A stretch of DNA of 7,290 bases from Butyricicoccus sp. (GTDB taxonomy: Bacteria; Bacillota; Clostridia; Oscillospirales; Butyricicoccaceae), in assembly GCA_031293105.1 (NCBI GenBank), contig JAUMSA010000294.1:1-7290 (forward strand), read 5' to 3'. Below the pieces are notes generated by a model. That model did not search any database. It was not told the DNA's origin and saw only the letters and a program-made list of their open reading frames with translations. Positions 1 through 7,139 of the stretch are shown one piece after another. Positions within the stretch are counted from its first letter, which is position 1, and every line of letters begins with the position of its first letter. The translations under genes and the position numbers were made by a program.

Positions 1-149
1 TGCCCACACGTCGCAGAATACTCGACAAACTTGCCTTTGACTGCGCCCTCCGCGGTCCATTTAGCAGCTTGCGTTCGGCCCGGCTCTCAGCTTCCCGGAC
101 TCTCTGTGCGTGCACGACTGCCTTGATCTCCGCATCAACGGTTTGATTT
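1..149 (-). ncRNA. T-box riboswitch leader, 5' part (Stem I and start of Stem II), probably Trp-responsive
   Basis: T-box leaders sense uncharged tRNA and control transcription of tRNA-synthetase, amino-acid synthesis or transport genes. Read on the minus strand after a strong promoter, the RNA shows the expected TGATG opening (137-133). A lower helix GCGG (133-130) pairs with CCGC (55-52), and the next helix GCAG (121-118) pairs with CTGC (67-64). Between them lies an asymmetric specifier loop. The conserved AGAGAG motif (105-100) follows, with a distal CCGG/CCGG hairpin (98-95 with 83-80) carrying a GAGAG loop. The 3' side of the specifier loop reads TAAATGGA. By the usual geometry (codon, then a purine, then the helix) the specifier is TGG (59-57), meaning tryptophan; ATG (Met) is the alternative. 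A second stem, CGCAG/CTGCG with an internal AGTA (S-turn-like), begins at about 45. The antiterminator and the controlled gene lie beyond the left edge, so the target (trpS, a trp operon or a transporter) is unknown. Confidence 0.72.
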
Positions 150-155
150 GCGTTT

Positions 156-185
156 ATTGTAGCACCGCGGCGCGGCCGCTGTCAA
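156..185 (-). promoter_or_regulatory. Sigma-A promoter driving the T-box leader
   Basis: On the minus strand a perfect -35 box TTGACA (185-180) is followed by an 18-bp spacer and a -10 box TACAAT (161-156), preceded by TG one base upstream (extended -10). The predicted start is near 149, about 12 nt before the TGATG that opens T-box Stem I. The spacer is almost entirely G and C (it contains GCGGCCGC and CCGCGG), which is unusual between two AT-rich boxes. Confidence 0.8.
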
Positions 186-197
186 GGGGCGCGCGGG

Positions 198-240
198 AAA
201 AATTTATATTTATGCGCTGCTGATGGAAATGGCGCATAAA
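198..240 (-). terminator. Probable terminator after the EamA transporter gene
   Basis: A perfect 9-bp inverted repeat, TTTATGCGC (209-217) and GCGCATAAA (232-240), encloses a 14-nt loop. On the minus strand it is followed by TATAAA and then five T residues (202-198). It lies 38 bases past the transporter stop and just before the T-box promoter. The T-run starts six bases after the stem and the stem is only half GC, so termination may be modest. Confidence 0.55.
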
Positions 241-277
241 ATGCGGGAAGAACAATGCAGCGTGAATAAACATGCGT

Positions 278-1135
278 TTAAGCTGCTTCCCGTCTGTTGT
301 ACCGGTACATCAGGACAGATACGCCGCAGATGATGACATAGCCCACAACGCTCCACACATCGGGGATCTGCATGAAGAAGATAAATCCAAGCAGGGCGGC
401 AAAGATGACCTGGGTGTAGTCATAGACCGAAATCTCGCGCGCCGGCGCGTTGGAATATGCAGCCGTGATCGAAAACTGCCCGCCGGCAGCTGCGAGTCCG
501 GCCAACAGCAGCATGGCGAGCTGATAACCGGACATCGGGACGTAATCCAACAAAATCACCGGCAGCACGACCAGGCAGGAGAAGCCGGAGAACACCAGGA
601 CGATCACCGGGCCGCGTTCGCCGTGTTGGCCCAGATAGCGTACCGCCGTGTATGCTGCACCGGCAGCCAAGCCACCGAACATGCCGATAAACGCGGGAAA
701 GGCCGAGATAGAAAACCCGGGTTTAACGATCAGCAGCGCACCGCAGAACGCAGCCACAATGCCGAAAAGCTGAAAGGGTTTGATGCGCTCTTTAAGGCAC
801 AGGAAGGAAAAAATAATCGCAAAAAAGGGCGAAAGCTTGTTGAGCATGGACGCATCCGACAGCAGCAGGTGATCGACTGCATAGAAGTTGCACAAAATTC
901 CCACCGTACCCATAAAGGAGCGGATGAAGAAAAAGGGAATGTTGCGGCGTTGCACACGCACCGGTTCCCGGGCGCGGATGAGCAGGATTACGGCAAAAAA
1001 GAAGGCCACTAGATTGCGGAAAAAGCTTTTCTGCACCGAGGGGATGTCGCCCGAAAGGCGCACAAACGTATTCATCAGGGCGAAGCAGAAAGCGGACGAT
1101 AAGACATATAAAATTGCCTTGTTTTTGGAATGCAT
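278..1135 (-). CDS. EamA/DMT (drug/metabolite transporter) superfamily permease
   Basis: A 285-residue polytopic membrane protein, the usual size for the ten-helix EamA family, which moves small metabolites across the cytoplasmic membrane. Hydrophobic segments appear at about 7-27, 36-54, 67-86, 94-113, 121-138, 147-168, 175-196, 206-226, 239-256 and 260-277, forming two tandem five-helix halves. The first half has the typical FFRN (38-41) and LNKLSPFFAIIFSFLCLKER (98-117) signatures, and the second ends with a short basic tail. The substrate cannot be told from sequence; distant relatives export amino acids or take up metabolites. The ATG is supported by AAGGA at 1150-1146, ten bases upstream. 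Only 48 bases separate the start from the rpoD terminator and I see no clear promoter there, so expression may rely on read-through or a weak promoter. It is unrelated in role to the replication genes upstream. Confidence 0.88.
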   Translation of the reverse strand: MHSKNKAILYVLSSAFCFALMNTFVRLSGDIPSVQKSFFRNLVAFFFAVILLIRAREPVRVQRRNIPFFFIRSFMGTVGILCNFYAVDHLLLSDASMLNKLSPFFAIIFSFLCLKERIKPFQLFGIVAAFCGALLIVKPGFSISAFPAFIGMFGGLAAGAAYTAVRYLGQHGERGPVIVLVFSGFSCLVVLPVILLDYVPMSGYQLAMLLLAGLAAAGGQFSITAAYSNAPAREISVYDYTQVIFAALLGFIFFMQIPDVWSVVGYVIICGVSVLMYRYNRREAA

Positions 1136-1177
1136 GAGAAAATCATCCTTTGGTCAGGGGATTGAAGGCAATGAGCC

Positions 1178-1205
1178 ATAAAAGATCCGCCCTTGCGGGC
1201 GGATC
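1178..1205 (-). terminator. Rho-independent terminator of the dgt-dnaG-rpoD cluster
   Basis: A perfect 9-bp GC-rich stem, GATCCGCCC (1184-1192) with GGGCGGATC (1197-1205). On the minus strand its loop is GCAA, a GNRA tetraloop, and the stem is followed directly by TTTTAT. It sits ten bases past the rpoD stop codon. Confidence 0.9.
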
Positions 1206-1215
1206 AAAGAATCCG

Positions 1216-2360
<1,145 letters not shown>

Positions 2361-2364
<4 letters not shown>

Positions 2365-2435
2365 TTTCCCGTTTTCTTGCCCAGGGCGAGAAGGTCGCGG
2401 ATCACCTGCATCTGCTGTTCTGCACTCTGTGTCAT
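2361..2435 (-). CDS. rpoD: 5' piece of rpoD in the 0 frame (24 codons, ends at TGA)
   Basis: The ATG at 2435 has a perfect GGAGG eight bases upstream and lies 17 bases after the dnaG stop, so it is almost certainly the true rpoD initiation site. It encodes 24 residues beginning MTQSAEQQMQVIRDLLALGK and ending KTGN, and stops at TGA (2363-2361). The last residues align with the start of the main frame (LTLKEIADAL) to give the GKKxGxLTxKEI motif expected in clostridial region 1.1. The two frames differ by -1. Adding one A to the AAA run at 2367-2365 would fuse them as ...GKKTGKLTLKEI.... The break may therefore be an error in the sequence, a real mutation, or a site of recoding. Confidence 0.85.
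2364..2370 (-). other. Candidate -1 frameshift heptamer G GGA AAT directly before TGA
   Basis: Read in the ATG frame, the codons ACG GGA AAT TGA contain GGGAAAT in the X XXY YYZ phase required for tandem -1 slippage (GGA to GGG, AAT to AAA). Slippage here would continue as TTG ACC TTG and give a 406-residue sigma factor with no residue lost. A stem of seven base pairs with one bulge (2343-2326: GACGCGC, loop TCA, GCGC, C, GTC) lies about 20 nt downstream, further than the usual 5-9 nt. No clear stimulatory Shine-Dalgarno sequence is seen upstream. The TTG at 2364 also overlaps the stop as TTGA, an arrangement compatible with termination-reinitiation. Confidence 0.35.
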
Positions 2436-2443
2436 GTCTTATA

Positions 2444-2448
2444 CCTCC
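2444..2448 (-). promoter_or_regulatory. rpoD ribosome binding site GGAGG
   Basis: GGAGG ends eight bases before the ATG at 2435 and starts four bases after the dnaG TGA. It decides that rpoD translation begins at 2435 and not at the TTG of the long frame. Confidence 0.9.
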
Positions 2449-2452
2449 AAAA

Positions 2453-4204
2453 TCATTTTTTTCTGCTTTTCAGTTTGGCTTTGGCCAGAAGCGGGTCTTC
2501 CGCGGGATCTTCCGGAGTCGACGGGGTGTGTTTGAGCGCCTCGTCCCGGATTTTCCGTATGTAATCGTCCATGGCTTGCTCCCGTCTGGCCGGAACGGGT
2601 TGCTCAGTGATGCGTGCAAGCAGGGACAGTTCGTTGGGCTCCAAATATCCCTCAAACGAAGCGACTGCAATCGGCCGTCCGGCTTCATAGAGGGAAAGGG
2701 CGTGCGCAAATACTTTGCGCAGCACCGATGCGGTAAAATCCTGCGGCGTTATTTTGTCCGCAAGATAAGAAACTAATGTATTATCCCCAAAAATCAGGGC
2801 TAAAATCCCTTCTTCGGCGCGTGCCGATACAATATCGGGATAATGCAGCGTCCGGTCTTTGGGCTGGGCGGCCTGCGCCGGCGCACGGACATCGCGCCGC
2901 TGCGCCTTTTTCTGCTGGCCGCGCCGGATGGACAGGGCACGTTTGACTTCGACCTGCATGGCATCCAGGCTGACGTTTGCCATCTGAGCGGCCCGACCGG
3001 CATACACTTCGCGTTCGACCGCGCCGTCGATGTGGGCAAGCATCCAGGCCGCTTCCCGCAAGAAAGCGACCCGCTGTTCATCTTCCTCCAAATCGAACTT
3101 GGCAGCGATATTTTCCAAGCGGAAAGCGTTGTGGTCTTCGCTGTGCTCGATCAAACGGCGGAAGGCATCCGGCCCCTTTTCACGGATGAATTCATCCGGG
3201 TCTTTGGCGCCTGGGATTTTCAGAACGCGGACATTGAGGTCGGCTTTTTTCAAAATATCGATGGCACGTTGCGAAGCCGCCTGCCCCGCGCCGTCGGCGT
3301 CATACGAAATGATGATGTTTTTGGTGTGGCGGGCGATGATGCGCGCTTGGTCGTCGGTCAGGGACGTGCCGAGCGATGCCACCGCTGAATCAAATCCGGC
3401 CTGGTGCAGCGCGATGACGTCCATATACCCTTCAGCCAGGATGAAATAATCATTTTTGGTCTTGCGGGCTAAATTCAGCGCAAATAGGTTGCGGCCCTTG
3501 TGAAAAATGGACGTTTCTGGGGAGTTGAGATACTTGGGTTTGCTGTCATCCATCACGCGGCCGCCAAAGGCAATCACGTTGCCGCGCTGGTCGATGATGG
3601 GGAACATGACGCGGTTTCGGAATTTGTCATATAAGTTGCCCTTTTCGCTGCGTGCGGCCAGACCGCAGGCAAGCAGTTCCTCTTTGGTGTAGCCCTTGGC
3701 CTGCATGGCGTCCATGGTCGCAAAAAAGGAATCGGGCGCATAGCCCAGTCCAAAACGGTTCATGGTGCCGCGCCGCAGTCCGCGACGGGCGAAATATTGT
3801 TGAACCTTCTGGTTTTCCGGCTTCCACAGTTCGGCATAGTAGAACCGGGCGGCGTCACGCATGAGGTTCAGCAGCCGTTCCCGCCGCCGGCCGGCCTGCG
3901 GGTCGTGGGTATCCTCCGGGATGGGCAGACCGCATTGCTTGGCCAGAAAGGCAACCGCATCCGGAAATTCCAGCCCTTCGGCGCGCATGACAAAGGAGAT
4001 CACGCCGCCGCCTTGGCCGCAGCCAAAGCAGTAAAAGATCTGCTTGTCCGGGGAAACCGAAAAGGAGGGTGATTTTTCATTGTGGAACGGGCAAAGCCCG
4101 AAATAATTGGCGCCGCTGCGCTTGAGCTGCACATACCGGGATACCACATCCACGATATCGCTGCGCGCGGTCAGTTCGTCCAGAAAGGACTGGTCGAAGG
4201 CCAT
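2453..4204 (-). CDS. dnaG: DNA primase DnaG
   Basis: Synthesises RNA primers for lagging-strand and origin-initiated DNA replication, working with the DnaB helicase. Its 583 residues are a normal length. The N-terminal CHC2 zinc-binding domain has ligands C38, H41, C59 and C62 (CPFH...CFGC). The catalytic core starts at about 110 and includes FRNRVMFPI (195-203). The TOPRIM fold carries the acidic centre E258 (AEGYMDV), D302/D304 (YDADGAGQ) and the DPDEF motif (335-339). The C-terminal 455-555 is a helical DnaB-binding-type domain, after a basic, Gln/Ala-rich linker at about 425-450. The ATG is supported by AAGGAGG (4216-4210) five bases upstream. The gene starts 21 bases after dgt, and rpoD follows after 17 bases, the classic macromolecular-synthesis arrangement, so one transcript is likely. 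Confidence 0.97.
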   Translation of the reverse strand: MAFDQSFLDELTARSDIVDVVSRYVQLKRSGANYFGLCPFHNEKSPSFSVSPDKQIFYCFGCGQGGGVISFVMRAEGLEFPDAVAFLAKQCGLPIPEDTHDPQAGRRRERLLNLMRDAARFYYAELWKPENQKVQQYFARRGLRRGTMNRFGLGYAPDSFFATMDAMQAKGYTKEELLACGLAARSEKGNLYDKFRNRVMFPIIDQRGNVIAFGGRVMDDSKPKYLNSPETSIFHKGRNLFALNLARKTKNDYFILAEGYMDVIALHQAGFDSAVASLGTSLTDDQARIIARHTKNIIISYDADGAGQAASQRAIDILKKADLNVRVLKIPGAKDPDEFIREKGPDAFRRLIEHSEDHNAFRLENIAAKFDLEEDEQRVAFLREAAWMLAHIDGAVEREVYAGRAAQMANVSLDAMQVEVKRALSIRRGQQKKAQRRDVRAPAQAAQPKDRTLHYPDIVSARAEEGILALIFGDNTLVSYLADKITPQDFTASVLRKVFAHALSLYEAGRPIAVASFEGYLEPNELSLLARITEQPVPARREQAMDDYIRKIRDEALKHTPSTPEDPAEDPLLAKAKLKSRKK

Positions 4205-4225
4205 GGTTGCCTCCTTTCGCGGGGA

Positions 4226-5227
4226 TTATTCTTGCCGTTTATGCCAGCTTTTGGGGATAAACAGCCGTTTATAGGTCGCGATCGAGTAGCGGTCGGTCAT
4301 ACCGGCGATGTAGTCGCACACCACACGCGCGCGGCTATCGCCTTCGTCCATCAGACGCCGGTAATCGGCCGGTAACTCGTCGATATGGTCATCAAAATAT
4401 AGGTACAAGGCTTTGAGCATGTTGCGGGCACGCTGTTCCTCGGCCTGGGCGGCCGTGCCCGTGTAAACGTGCTGGAACATAAATCGCCGCAGTTCCAGCA
4501 TGGCGTCCAGCACCTCGACATCCATGCCGATGGCCTGTTCGCGCGTGCCGTAGTCAATCATGGCCGTCACCAGCGTGTCGATGCGCTGCCCATGGGTTTC
4601 TCCCAGCGCGGTGCGCAGCGCCTGCGGGATGTCCTCGCGGCACAGCAACCCGCCGCGCACGGCATCGTCGATGTCGTGGTTGATGTAGGCAATGCGGTCG
4701 GCATAGTGGATGATGCGGCCTTCGGGCGTTGAAGCCTTGCGGCTGCCCGTGTGGCAGACAATGCCGTCGCGCACCTCGTGGGTGAGATTGAGTTTTTCCA
4801 CCCGGTCGACGATACGCAGACTCTGCTCGTTGTGGCGAAAGCCTTCGGGGCAAACTTCGCCCAGCGCCGCTTCGCCCGCGTGGCCAAAAGGCGTGTGACC
4901 CAGATCGTGCCCCAGCGCGATGGCTTCGGTCAAATCTTCATTCAGACGCAGCGCCCGGGCAATCGTACGGGCAATCTGCGCCACTTCCAGGGTGTGGGTC
5001 AGACGGGCGCGGTAGTGGTCGCCTTCGGGCGAAATAAAGACCTGGGTCTTGTTGGAAAGCCGCCGGAAGGCCTTGGAATGGATGATACGGTCGCGGTCGC
5101 GTTGGAAGCAGGTGCGATTGGGGCAGGGGACCAGCGGGGTCTGCCGTCCCTGGGAATCGCGGGCCAGGGTCGCCCACTCGCAGAGCATCTGTGCTTCCTG
5201 GTTTTCAATGCGGGTACGGATGGTCAT
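4226..5227 (-). CDS. dgt: dGTP triphosphohydrolase-like HD-domain protein (Dgt family)
   Basis: HD-domain metal-dependent hydrolase of the dNTP triphosphohydrolase family, whose members release triphosphate from dGTP or other dNTPs and so affect dNTP pools. It has 333 residues, typical of the shorter Firmicutes dgt-like proteins that precede dnaG. Metal-binding residues visible are H78 (LTHTLEVAQIAR), H107-D108 (ALGHDLGHTPFGHAGE) and D177 (HYADRIAYINHDIDDA). The upstream signature RDRDRIIHSKAFRRLSNKTQVF (43-64) is also family-typical. The ATG at 5227 is chosen because AAGGGGG (5240-5234) lies six bases before it and family homology starts here. The frame is open up to an ATG at 5455, but the extra 76 residues have no family character and overlap the divergent aroQ promoter. 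First gene of the leftward cluster. Only a weak AT-rich -10 candidate (5268-5273) is visible for its own promoter. True substrate preference is not predictable. Confidence 0.93.
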   Translation of the reverse strand: MTIRTRIENQEAQMLCEWATLARDSQGRQTPLVPCPNRTCFQRDRDRIIHSKAFRRLSNKTQVFISPEGDHYRARLTHTLEVAQIARTIARALRLNEDLTEAIALGHDLGHTPFGHAGEAALGEVCPEGFRHNEQSLRIVDRVEKLNLTHEVRDGIVCHTGSRKASTPEGRIIHYADRIAYINHDIDDAVRGGLLCREDIPQALRTALGETHGQRIDTLVTAMIDYGTREQAIGMDVEVLDAMLELRRFMFQHVYTGTAAQAEEQRARNMLKALYLYFDDHIDELPADYRRLMDEGDSRARVVCDYIAGMTDRYSIATYKRLFIPKSWHKRQE

Positions 5228-5236
5228 ACAGAACCC

Positions 5237-5248
5237 CCTTTGCAAAGG
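5237..5248. repeat. 12-bp palindrome at the dgt ribosome binding site
   Basis: CCTTTGCAAAGG is a perfect palindrome. In dgt mRNA it could form a 4-bp stem (CCTT/AAGG, loop TGCA) that covers the first half of the AAGGGGG ribosome binding site. The stem is short, so any effect on translation would be mild. Confidence 0.3.
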
Positions 5249-5367
5249 CCGGAAACAACAATCTACATATATACAATACGCAGCAGACAAACGGAAATCC
5301 TTCTTTTTGCGCCCGATTTTTTTGCAAACCTTACGATTTGTGAAAGATGTCCTGGAAAGCGGGCAGA

Positions 5368-5381
5368 AAAGCACGTGCTTT
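5368..5381. promoter_or_regulatory. 14-bp perfect palindrome in the divergent dgt/aroQ region (possible operator)
   Basis: AAAGCACGTGCTTT is a perfect dyad, located 68 bp upstream of the aroQ -35 box and 141 bp upstream of the dgt ATG. Its symmetry suits a dimeric DNA-binding protein. It has no T-run and is not in a hairpin-terminator context. The binding protein is unknown. Confidence 0.4.
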
Positions 5382-5402
5382 GTGGCTTTTGATGATGGAA
5401 AA

Positions 5403-5441
5403 TCCGGTTTTTTGTCCGGCGGTTTTATGGATATCCGGCGG
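5403..5441 (+). repeat. TCCGG/TCCGGCGG direct repeats upstream of the aroQ promoter
   Basis: TCCGGCGG occurs at 5415-5422 and again at 5434-5441, starts 19 bp apart, with a shorter TCCGG copy at 5403-5407. The last copy ends eight bases before the -35 box, where activator or repressor sites often lie. The function is inferred from position only. Confidence 0.35.
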
Positions 5442-5448
5442 GAAAACG

Positions 5449-5477
5449 TTGGCAAACGGCAGAAAACGTGCTATAAT
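5449..5477 (+). promoter_or_regulatory. Near-consensus sigma-A promoter for aroQ-peptidase operon
   Basis: A -35 box TTGGCA (5449-5454), a 17-bp spacer and a perfect -10 box TATAAT (5472-5477) with an extended TGC immediately upstream (5469-5471). Transcription should start near 5484, giving a 5' leader of about 127 nt before the aroQ ATG. No other promoter of comparable quality is visible in the 383-base gap. Confidence 0.9.
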
Positions 5478-5483
5478 GGACGC

Positions 5484-5610
5484 AAACACGGGATAAGCCG
5501 TGTCGTTTGATTGAAAATCAGCCCGAAACAGGAAGTTTCCCCGTTTCGGACAAACAGCAGGCGGCGCCGCCCCTGCCGTTTGGGGACATAAAAGGAGAAT
5601 CGTCAACATT
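5484..5610 (+). promoter_or_regulatory. Structured 5' leader of aroQ with four tandem hairpins
   Basis: Four hairpins can be drawn: ACACGG/CCGTGT (5486-5491 with 5498-5503); TGATT/AATCA (5508-5512 with 5516-5520); CCGAAAC/GTTTCGG (5523-5529 with 5543-5549, with a further GGA/TCC inside); and a long stem CAAAC-GCAGG/CCTGC-GTTTG (5551-5561 with 5572-5582) closed by a GC palindrome. The last ends 11 bases before the GGAG ribosome binding site (5594-5597). None is followed by a T-run, so it is not an obvious attenuator. No T-box or other riboswitch class I know was recognised. Confidence 0.45.
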
Positions 5611-6045
5611 ATGAAGAAAATTTCCCTCATCCACGGGCCCAACCTGAACTTGACCGGCAGCCGGGAACCGGGCATTTATGGCCGCGATACGCTGGCCGCG
5701 ATCAACGAAGAAGTGGTGCTCAAGTGCGAACAGTATGGCTGGCAGTGCGTATGCTTCCAATCCAACTCGGAAGGCGCACTCATCGACCGCATCCATGCTG
5801 CCATTGACGACTGCGACGGCATCATCATCAACGCGGGCGCTTACACCCATTACAGCTATGCCATCCGCGATGCAATCGCCTCGACCCGTCTGCCCTGCGT
5901 GGAAGTCCACATGTCCAATATCCACGCCCGCGAGGAATTCCGGCACCATTCGACCATCAGCGCGGTTTGCGCCGGTGTCATCGCCGGATTTGGCAAGAAT
6001 AGTTATCTGCTGGCCGTGGACGCGATGAAGGGGATTTTGGGATGA
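5611..6045 (+). CDS. aroQ: Type II 3-dehydroquinate dehydratase
   Basis: Third step of the shikimate pathway: dehydration of 3-dehydroquinate to 3-dehydroshikimate in the cytoplasm, leading to chorismate and aromatic amino acids. At 144 residues it matches the small dodecameric type II enzymes. Visible signatures are GPNLNLTG (9-16), the lid segment REPGIYG with catalytic Tyr23, QSNSEG (50-55), NAGAYTHYS (74-82) with substrate-contacting N74/H80, and EVHMSNIHAREEFRHHS (98-114) with catalytic His100 and substrate-binding S102, N103 and R111 region. All key residues are present. The ribosome binding site GGAG (5594-5597) is 13 bases from the ATG, a little far, but no other start is available. 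The gene has its own strong promoter and structured leader, and its TGA overlaps the next ATG (ATGA), so the two are translationally coupled. Confidence 0.97.
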   Translation: MKKISLIHGPNLNLTGSREPGIYGRDTLAAINEEVVLKCEQYGWQCVCFQSNSEGALIDRIHAAIDDCDGIIINAGAYTHYSYAIRDAIASTRLPCVEVHMSNIHAREEFRHHSTISAVCAGVIAGFGKNSYLLAVDAMKGILG

Positions 6046-7103
6046 TTGCAAAAATTCGAAGAGCCATGCGGGAGCAGGGGGCGGATGCCGTCCTGCTTAC
6101 GAGCGAGATCAACCGCCGCTATGCCACTGGTTTCCATTCGACGGCGGGTGTTGTGTATATTTCGGAAAAGCACGCGGTCTTTTTCACCGATTTCCGCTAC
6201 ATAGAAGCCGCCAAGCAGCAGGTCGCGGGCTTTGAGGTACGCGAGCCAGGGGATGGACAATCGTATTCCGCGGTCGTCAACCAACTGGTGGCCGCCGACC
6301 ATGTCAAGACCATTGCGTTGGAGGATGATTCGCTCACCTATCAGGAATATACCCGCTGGCAGGATAAGTTAACCGCCAAGGTGCAGCCCATGCGCGATAT
6401 GATGGAAAAACTGCGCATCGTCAAGACCGAGGACGAATTGCAGCACATCATCGCCGCGCAGCGAATCGCGGAAACCGCCTTTTTGGAGGTGCTCGACGAC
6501 ATCCGTCCGGGCGCGACCGAAAAGCAGATTGCCGCCAAACTGACCTATCGGATGCTGTACTACGGGGCGGAAAATATGTCGTTTGACCCCATTGTGGTGT
6601 CGGGCGCCAATTCCTCCAAACCGCATGGGGTACCCAGCGAAAAACCGATTGCAGACGGCGATTTTGTCACCATGGATTTCGGCTGCATCGTGAGCGGCTA
6701 TTGCTCGGACATGACGCGCACGGTCGCGGTCGGCTATGCGACCGACGAAATGGCGCATGTTTACGACGTGGTGCTGCGCGCGCAAAAGGCCGGTATCGCG
6801 GCGGCTCGTCCCGGCGTGACCGGCCGGGAGATCGACAAGGCGGCGCGCGATGTGATCGAACAAGCCGAGTTTGGCCCCTATTTCGGCCATGGTTTCGGCC
6901 ATGGGGTGGGCCTGCAAATCCACGAAGCGCCGACGACCTCCCCACGCGGCGACAAGATCATGCAGGACGGCATGATCGTCACCGCCGAACCGGGCATCTA
7001 TCTGCCCGGCCGTTTTGGGGTGCGCATTGAAGATATGTTGTATCTGACCGGCGACTCCTGCCGCAACCTGACCGAAGCACCCAAAGAGTTGCTCATTCTG
7101 TAA
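6042..7103 (+). CDS. M24B family metallopeptidase, Xaa-Pro aminopeptidase/dipeptidase
   Basis: Cytosolic metallopeptidase that cleaves bonds preceding proline at peptide N-termini. It has 353 residues, the length of the short PepP/PepQ-like enzymes common in Firmicutes. An N-terminal creatinase-like domain (about 3-120) is followed by the pita-bread catalytic domain. The full set of metal ligands is visible: D212 (MDFG), D223 (SDMTRT), H287 (GHGFGHGVG), E316 (AEPGIY) and E330 (RIED). Catalytic-type histidines are H195 (KPHG) and H294 (IHEAP). The ATG overlaps the aroQ stop by four bases, and GAAGGGGA (6027-6034) inside aroQ provides a ribosome binding site. In many Clostridia this pair is followed by efp, which is absent here. 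Sequence alone does not separate aminopeptidase from dipeptidase activity, so I give no gene symbol. Confidence 0.93.
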   Translation: MIAKIRRAMREQGADAVLLTSEINRRYATGFHSTAGVVYISEKHAVFFTDFRYIEAAKQQVAGFEVREPGDGQSYSAVVNQLVAADHVKTIALEDDSLTYQEYTRWQDKLTAKVQPMRDMMEKLRIVKTEDELQHIIAAQRIAETAFLEVLDDIRPGATEKQIAAKLTYRMLYYGAENMSFDPIVVSGANSSKPHGVPSEKPIADGDFVTMDFGCIVSGYCSDMTRTVAVGYATDEMAHVYDVVLRAQKAGIAAARPGVTGREIDKAARDVIEQAEFGPYFGHGFGHGVGLQIHEAPTTSPRGDKIMQDGMIVTAEPGIYLPGRFGVRIEDMLYLTGDSCRNLTEAPKELLIL

Positions 7104-7110
7104 GATGGAG

Positions 7111-7139
7111 AAATCCCCCTGGTTTCAGGGGGATTTTTT
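7111..7139 (+). terminator. Rho-independent terminator after the peptidase gene
   Basis: A 10-bp stem AAATCCCCCT (7111-7120) and AGGGGGATTT (7127-7136) with a 6-nt loop, merging into six T residues (7134-7139), seven bases past the stop codon. In the opposite direction the stem is followed only by ATTTCTCC, so it would terminate the convergent tatD transcript less well. Confidence 0.92.

Noticed and set aside
1..60. ATG at 60 on the minus strand beginning an open frame to the left edge
   Set aside because: It lies within the T-box specifier region and lacks a ribosome binding site. The RNA-structure reading explains the sequence better.
50..61. TGGACCGCGG as the T-box antiterminator sequence itself
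   Set aside because: It resembles TGGNACCGCG but lacks one base. It lies at the base of Stem I only about 90 nt after the start, so the specifier-plus-helix reading fits better.
272..1012. Long open frame on the plus strand opposite the transporter
   Set aside because: It is rich in His, Gln, Lys and Arg with no domain or start signal. It is a mirror of a hydrophobic membrane-protein gene on the other strand.
5401..5422. GGAAAA...TTTTTTGTCC near 5397-5417 as a terminator
   Set aside because: The stem is short and AT-rich, and no gene ends upstream of it on either strand.
5228..5455. A 76-residue N-terminal extension of dgt to an ATG at 5455
   Set aside because: No family homology is visible in the extension. 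The ATG at 5227 has AAGGGGG at ideal spacing, and the extension would overlap the aroQ promoter.
5507..5614. Open frame from TTG 5507 through the aroQ leader, ending at TGA that overlaps the aroQ ATG (a possible leader peptide of about 35 codons)
   Set aside because: It has no ribosome binding site or ATG/GTG start, runs through hairpin arms, and shows no runs of aromatic codons. It is most likely open by chance.
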